From: Streptomyces sp. DH37
GTDB lineage: Bacteria > Actinomycetota > Actinomycetes > Streptomycetales > Streptomycetaceae
Assembly (NCBI RefSeq): GCF_029813835.1
Contig: NZ_JARVKV010000001.1
Location: 1-64,000, forward strand
Length of the DNA stretch: 64,000 nucleotides
Direction: 5' to 3'
Shown: piece by piece, positions 60,089 to 64,000 of the stretch
How the letters are laid out: each line of letters opens with the position of its first letter
Numbering within the stretch: position 1 is the first letter of the stretch
Notes under the pieces: model-generated
Told to the model about the DNA's origin: nothing
The model's database searches: none
The model's input: the letters and a program-made list of their open reading frames with translations, nothing else
Program-made: the position numbers and the translations under genes

Positions 60089-61951
60089 GTGTCCCAGCAT
60101 CAGACGTCCCACACCTTCCAGGTCGACCTGCGCGGCCTGGTCGACCTGCTCTCCCACCACCTCTACTCCAGCCCCCGCGTCTACCTGCGCGAACTGCTGC
60201 AGAACGCGGTGGACGCCATCACCGCCCGCCAGGCCCTGTCCCCGGACGCGCCTGCCCGGATCACCGTGGAGACCGGTGAGGCGCTCACCGTCACGGACAC
60301 CGGCGTCGGCCTGTCCGAGAAGGACGTCCACACCTTCCTGGCCACGATCGGCCGCAGCTCCAAGCGCTCCGCCGACGGCGGCCTCGACGGAACCGCCATC
60401 GCCTCCGCGCGCGCGGACTTCATCGGCCAGTTCGGCATCGGACTGCTCGCCTGCTTCGTCGTCGCCGACGAGATCACCGTGGTCAGCCGATCGGCGGCCA
60501 CCCCCGAGGCCCCGGTCGTCGAGTGGCGCGGACGGGCCGACGGCAGCTACACCATCCGCACCCTGCCCCCGCACGCCAGACCCGAGCCGGGCACGACGGT
60601 GCGGCTGACCCCGCGCGCGGACGGCACCGAGTGGACGCGCCCCGACCGGGTCCTCGAACTGGCCCGCCACTACGGCGGCCTGCTGAGGCACGAGGTCACC
60701 GTGGTCGACGCGCGCGGCACGGCCACCCGCGTCAACCGCACCCCGCCGTGGGAGGAGCGCCACGCCTCGCCGCTGGCCCGCCGCGAGGCGCTGGCCGAAC
60801 ACTGCCGCTCCACCTTCGGCTTCACCCCGCTGGACACCGTCGAACTGGACCTGCCCGTCGTCGGGCTGCGCGGCGTCGCCCACGTCCTGCCGACCGCCGT
60901 CAGCCCCTCCCGGCGCGCCGGCCACCGGGTGCACCTCAAGGGCATGCTCCTGTCGGACCAGGCCTCCGAACTCCTGCCGGACTGGGCGTTCTTCGTGCGC
61001 TGCGTGGTGGACACCACCGGCCTGCGGCCCACCGCCTCCCGCGAGGCGCTGTACGAGGACGAGACGCTCGACGCCGTGCGCGAGGCGCTCGGCGCCCGGC
61101 TGCGCGACTGGCTCACCGGCCTGGCCGCCGGCGACCCCACCCTCCTGCACCGCTTCATCGAGGTCCACCACCTGGCCGTCAAGGCGCTGGCCCGCCACGA
61201 CGACGCGCTGCTGCGGATGCTGCTGCCGTGGCTGCCGTTCGAGACCACCGACGGCAACGTCACCCTGGACGAGTTCGCCCGCAGCCACCCCACGGTCCTG
61301 GTCACCCGGAGCGTGGAGGAGTTCCGGCAGGTCGCGCCGATCGCCGCGGCGGCCGGCCTCGGGGTCGTCAACGGCGGCTACACCTACGACCGCGACCTGG
61401 TGCACCGGCTGCCGGAGATACGGCCCGGCACCACCGTCGGCGACCTGGACCCGGCCACCGTCACCGCCCACCTCGACGCGGTGGAGCCCGCCGCCGAACT
61501 GGCCGCGGCCTCCTTCCTGGCCGTGGCCCGCGAGGCGGTCGGCGCCCACGACTGCGACGTGGTGCTCCGCAGCTTCCAGCCGGTGACCGCCCCCGCCCTC
61601 CTGCTGGACAACCGGGAGGCCCGGCACGAGCGCACCCGCTCCGAACTGGCCGGCGCCGGCGACGGGCTGTGGGCCGACATCCTCGGCTCCCTGCGCACCG
61701 AGGCCCCCCGCGCCCAACTGGTCCTCAACCACCTCAACCCGCTGGTCCGCCGTGCGGTGACGATCACCGAACGCGGACTGGCCACCGCCACCGCGGAGGC
61801 GCTGTACGGGCAGGCGCTGCTGCTCAGCCGCCGCCCGCTGCGCGCCGCCGAGAGCGCCCTGCTGAATCGGGCCTTCCTCGGCCTGCTCGACCACGCCATG
61901 CACGACCCGGCCGGCCCTCGCGGCGGCTCGGCCTCCCGGAAGGAGCCGTGA
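60089..61951 (+). CDS. Hsp90-like chaperone
   Basis: A 620-residue Hsp90/HtpG-family protein. The GHKL ATP site is present: VYLRELLQNAVDAI (catalytic Glu and Mg-binding Asn), VTDTGVGLS, FLATIGRSSKR, and the lid-end motif GQFGIGLLACFVV. The middle domain with catalytic-loop Arg appears as VDTTGLRPTASREALYED. The C-terminal ~150 residues are divergent from E. coli HtpG but the length is normal. GTG 60089 follows GGAAGAAAG. The next gene starts in the TGATG overlap, so the TPR-like protein is co-translated and likely a partner. Confidence 0.92.
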   Translation: MSQHQTSHTFQVDLRGLVDLLSHHLYSSPRVYLRELLQNAVDAITARQALSPDAPARITVETGEALTVTDTGVGLSEKDVHTFLATIGRSSKRSADGGLDGTAIASARADFIGQFGIGLLACFVVADEITVVSRSAATPEAPVVEWRGRADGSYTIRTLPPHARPEPGTTVRLTPRADGTEWTRPDRVLELARHYGGLLRHEVTVVDARGTATRVNRTPPWEERHASPLARREALAEHCRSTFGFTPLDTVELDLPVVGLRGVAHVLPTAVSPSRRAGHRVHLKGMLLSDQASELLPDWAFFVRCVVDTTGLRPTASREALYEDETLDAVREALGARLRDWLTGLAAGDPTLLHRFIEVHHLAVKALARHDDALLRMLLPWLPFETTDGNVTLDEFARSHPTVLVTRSVEEFRQVAPIAAAAGLGVVNGGYTYDRDLVHRLPEIRPGTTVGDLDPATVTAHLDAVEPAAELAAASFLAVAREAVGAHDCDVVLRSFQPVTAPALLLDNREARHERTRSELAGAGDGLWADILGSLRTEAPRAQLVLNHLNPLVRRAVTITERGLATATAEALYGQALLLSRRPLRAAESALLNRAFLGLLDHAMHDPAGPRGGSASRKEP

Positions 61952-64000
61952 TGCTGGACACCCCGGAGGCCGTGCTCGACGCGCTGCGGGAGAACAACGA
62001 ACGCCCCTACGGCCTGCCCAGGACCGTGGCCGCCGAGGAACTGGTCGCCGCGGCCGAGCAGTTCGAGGAGCCGGACGTCCTGGTCACCGCGCTGCTGGAG
62101 CTGATGGAGGCCTACGAGTACACCGGCGAGCACCGCAAGTCGCCGGTCGTCTTCGCCCGCGTCCTCCAGCTGTGGGACAGCAGCCCCGACGCGTTCAGCG
62201 AATGGGAGGGCCACCAGGTCTACTGGCGCTTCAAGTGGGTGACGACCTCGCTGCTGGAGGTGCCGGACGTACCGCTGGCCACCGTCGAGCAGTGGATCGG
62301 CCGGATGCGCGGGCGCTACCGCGAGGCCGGCCACGGCATGCAGCCGGTGGCGGCCATGGCCCACCGCGTCGCGCTGCACACCGGCAGCGGTCTGGAGGCG
62401 GCCTACGACCTGTGGGTGACCCGCCCGCGGGAGCGGCTGAGCGACTGCGAGGCGTGCGAGATACGCCACCGGGCGCTGCACCACCTCGCCCTAGGGGACG
62501 ACGAGCGCGCCCTGGAGGTCTGGGCGCCGCTGTTCGCCGGGGCCGTGAGCTGCCAGGAGGAGCCGTACGTCAGCCACGCCTTCGCGCTGCTGCCGCTGCT
62601 GCGCGCCGGCCGCGCCGACGAGGCCCGCTCGCACCATCTGGCCGGATACCGCTACGCCCGCGGACGGACGGGCATGGCCGAGGAGATCGGCCTGCACCTG
62701 GAGTTCTGCGCCCTGACCCGCAACGAGGGGCGCGGACTGGAGATCCTCGCCGAGAACCGGGAGCTGTTCGGCGCCACCGGCGCCCCCAAGGCGCGGCTGG
62801 CCTTCCTCACCGGCGTCCAGGTGCTGCTCGGCCGCCTCACCGAGGAGGGGTACGCCGACGCCCCCGTCGCCGGACCGCCCGGGCGGCAGTGGACCGCGCG
62901 GACGCTGCTCGCCGAGGTCGGAGCCGAGGCGGACGGCCTGGCCGCCGCCTTCGACCGGCGCAACGGCACCGCGTCGGTCGGCGAGCGCCGCCGCGCGCGC
63001 CTGGCGCGGCGCCCCCTGCTGGACGAGCCCCTCCCCCTGGGCCTGCGCGTCACGCCGCTGACCGGCCCGGCGGACGGCGGGGCCGCCCCGGCGCCCGCAC
63101 CCGCCCCCGCCGCGCACCGGGTGGCCGTTCCCGAGGACTTCGCCGAACTGGTCGCCGAGGCACGGCGGCTGGCGGACGAGGGCCACCCCGGCGACACCCC
63201 GCTGTGGGAGCGGATCGCCGAGCGCGTGGCCGCCGACGGGTACGTCCACGACCCGGCGCTCGGCCACCCGGACCGGCTCCTGGCGGAGCTGGCCGAACAG
63301 CGCGGGTTCGCCGAGGACGAGCGGGGCGGGGACGGCCGGGCCGCGATGGCCGAGGCGGCCGACCTGTACGTCCGGGCCGGCCTGCCCTGGCACGAGCTGG
63401 CCGCCCGGGCCCGCGCGGCGTGCCGGACCGAGCAGGGGCGGGACGGCGCCTCCGGCGACCACTCCGGCGACCACTCCGGCGATGCGTCCGGCGATCACTC
63501 CGCCGTACGCCGGGAGCTGGACTCCCTGCTGGAGCGGGCCGAGCGGATGCTCCCCGGCGGGGACCGGGAGCCGGACGCGGAGTTCCGGCCGGACAAGTAC
63601 CTCGTCGTGCTCCAGTGCCGCACCTTCGCCGCGCACGCCGAGCTGACGGACCGGCTCCCGGACGCCGCCCCGGAGGCCGTGGCGCGCTTCGAGGAGGCGG
63701 TCGCGGCGCTGCACGCCGGGGCCGAGCGGTGGAAGGTCCCCCACCAGACCGCCGCCGCCCACCTGTACGCCGCCGACGTCGCCGCCCGCACCGGGCGCCT
63801 GGAGGAGGCCGTCGAACGGCAGCGGCGCTCCCAGGAGATCCTGGAGGAGACCGGCACCCCGTGGCGGGCGACCCGCGGGATGCTGCTGCTGGGCCAGATC
63901 CTGCTGCGGACCGGCCGGGCCGCGGACGCCGCGGAGGTGTTCCGGCAGGCCATGGCCCGAGCCGCGCGGTACGACGACCGGTCGTTCCCGGCCACCTCCG
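61951..64000 (+). CDS. TPR-like protein, partial (continues past window)
   Basis: At least 683 codons are open from ATG 61951 to the window end, with no stop. Repeating helix pairs such as VLVTALLELMEAYEYTGEHR, ALHHLALGDDERALEVWAPL, LLPLLRAGRADEARSHHLAG and AAHLYAADVAARTGRLEEAV fit tetratricopeptide-type repeats. A linker around residues 370-385 is Ala/Pro-rich, and a 12-bp DNA repeat encodes SGDHSGDHSGDASGDH-like sequence. It overlaps the Hsp90-like gene by one base, so it probably works with that chaperone. The C-terminus and any effector domain lie outside the window. Confidence 0.85.
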   Translation, partial: MLDTPEAVLDALRENNERPYGLPRTVAAEELVAAAEQFEEPDVLVTALLELMEAYEYTGEHRKSPVVFARVLQLWDSSPDAFSEWEGHQVYWRFKWVTTSLLEVPDVPLATVEQWIGRMRGRYREAGHGMQPVAAMAHRVALHTGSGLEAAYDLWVTRPRERLSDCEACEIRHRALHHLALGDDERALEVWAPLFAGAVSCQEEPYVSHAFALLPLLRAGRADEARSHHLAGYRYARGRTGMAEEIGLHLEFCALTRNEGRGLEILAENRELFGATGAPKARLAFLTGVQVLLGRLTEEGYADAPVAGPPGRQWTARTLLAEVGAEADGLAAAFDRRNGTASVGERRRARLARRPLLDEPLPLGLRVTPLTGPADGGAAPAPAPAPAAHRVAVPEDFAELVAEARRLADEGHPGDTPLWERIAERVAADGYVHDPALGHPDRLLAELAEQRGFAEDERGGDGRAAMAEAADLYVRAGLPWHELAARARAACRTEQGRDGASGDHSGDHSGDASGDHSAVRRELDSLLERAERMLPGGDREPDAEFRPDKYLVVLQCRTFAAHAELTDRLPDAAPEAVARFEEAVAALHAGAERWKVPHQTAAAHLYAADVAARTGRLEEAVERQRRSQEILEETGTPWRATRGMLLLGQILLRTGRAADAAEVFRQAMARAARYDDRSFPATS
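63451..63498. repeat. 12-bp tandem repeat inside the TPR-like gene
   Basis: Four units TCCGGCGACCAC, TCCGGCGACCAC, TCCGGCGATGCG, TCCGGCGATCAC keep the frame and encode a Ser-Gly-Asp-His type linker. Confidence 0.85.

Overview
The window is very GC-rich, with strong third-position G/C bias, ATGA stop/start overlaps, GTG and TTG starts and T-tract-less hairpin terminators. Its gene families (DUF4255, DUF6519, DUF6098, DUF2165, PF04672-type methyltransferase, LAL regulator) are typical of actinomycetes, so it is most likely a Streptomyces chromosome segment. All calls come from reading the sequence and translations; no database search was run.

Layout. 44-2380: a methyltransferase / thioredoxin-reductase-like operon divergent from an XRE-cupin regulator, with a palindrome between them. 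2395-3495: a frameshifted relic of a secreted protein gene. 3496-4268: non-coding DNA leading into the main feature. 4269-34520: a roughly 30 kb contractile injection system (CIS/eCIS, phage-tail-like) locus. It encodes sheath, tube, a zinc-knuckle baseplate-type protein, cap (DUF4255), AAA+ ATPase, a 2121-residue DUF4157 toxin, CIS7-like and LysM-like baseplate proteins, split hub (gpD) and spike (gpV), PAAR-like tip, gp25, two giant baseplate proteins, gpI-like and DUF6519 proteins, and an endolysin-like amidase. A perfect 16-bp hairpin closes it.

The most interesting part is a lower-GC cargo cassette at about 17.35-19.04 kb. The C-terminus of the DUF4157 protein looks like a BMT5/DUF2431-type RNA methyltransferase. 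It is followed by a SUKH-like presumed immunity gene and, on the opposite strand, an ALKBH8-type AlkB oxygenase that could in principle erase a methyl mark. This looks like a toxin / immunity / eraser triad carried inside an injection system.

34.6-38.1 kb is a probable streptogramin/macrolide-type resistance block: virginiamycin B lyase, ABC-F ATPase with a structured leader, and a divergent TetR regulator with a 24-bp palindrome. 38.1-43.6 kb holds a PF04672 methyltransferase, an ACC-deaminase-like enzyme divergent from a MarR regulator, an MFS exporter gene broken by one in-frame TAG, and an aldo-keto reductase. At 43.7-45.1 kb a threonyl-tRNA synthetase paralogue lacking its N-terminal domains is preceded by a short peptide ORF with three consecutive Thr codons and two very strong hairpins, the layout of an attenuator. 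45.2-48.5 kb is an ABC exporter. 48.6-51.7 kb holds an SDR, an MT0933-like antitoxin-like protein, DUF6098 and small proteins, plus an array of six 11-bp repeats. 51.7-55.4 kb has a LAL regulator divergent from an atypical NarL-type regulator. 55.5-64 kb has a membrane-anchored periplasmic-binding-type receptor, a DUF2165 protein, and a cluster of an uncharacterised protein, an Hsp90-like ATPase and a TPR-like protein cut by the window end.

No tRNA, rRNA, insertion sequence, integrase or CRISPR array was seen.
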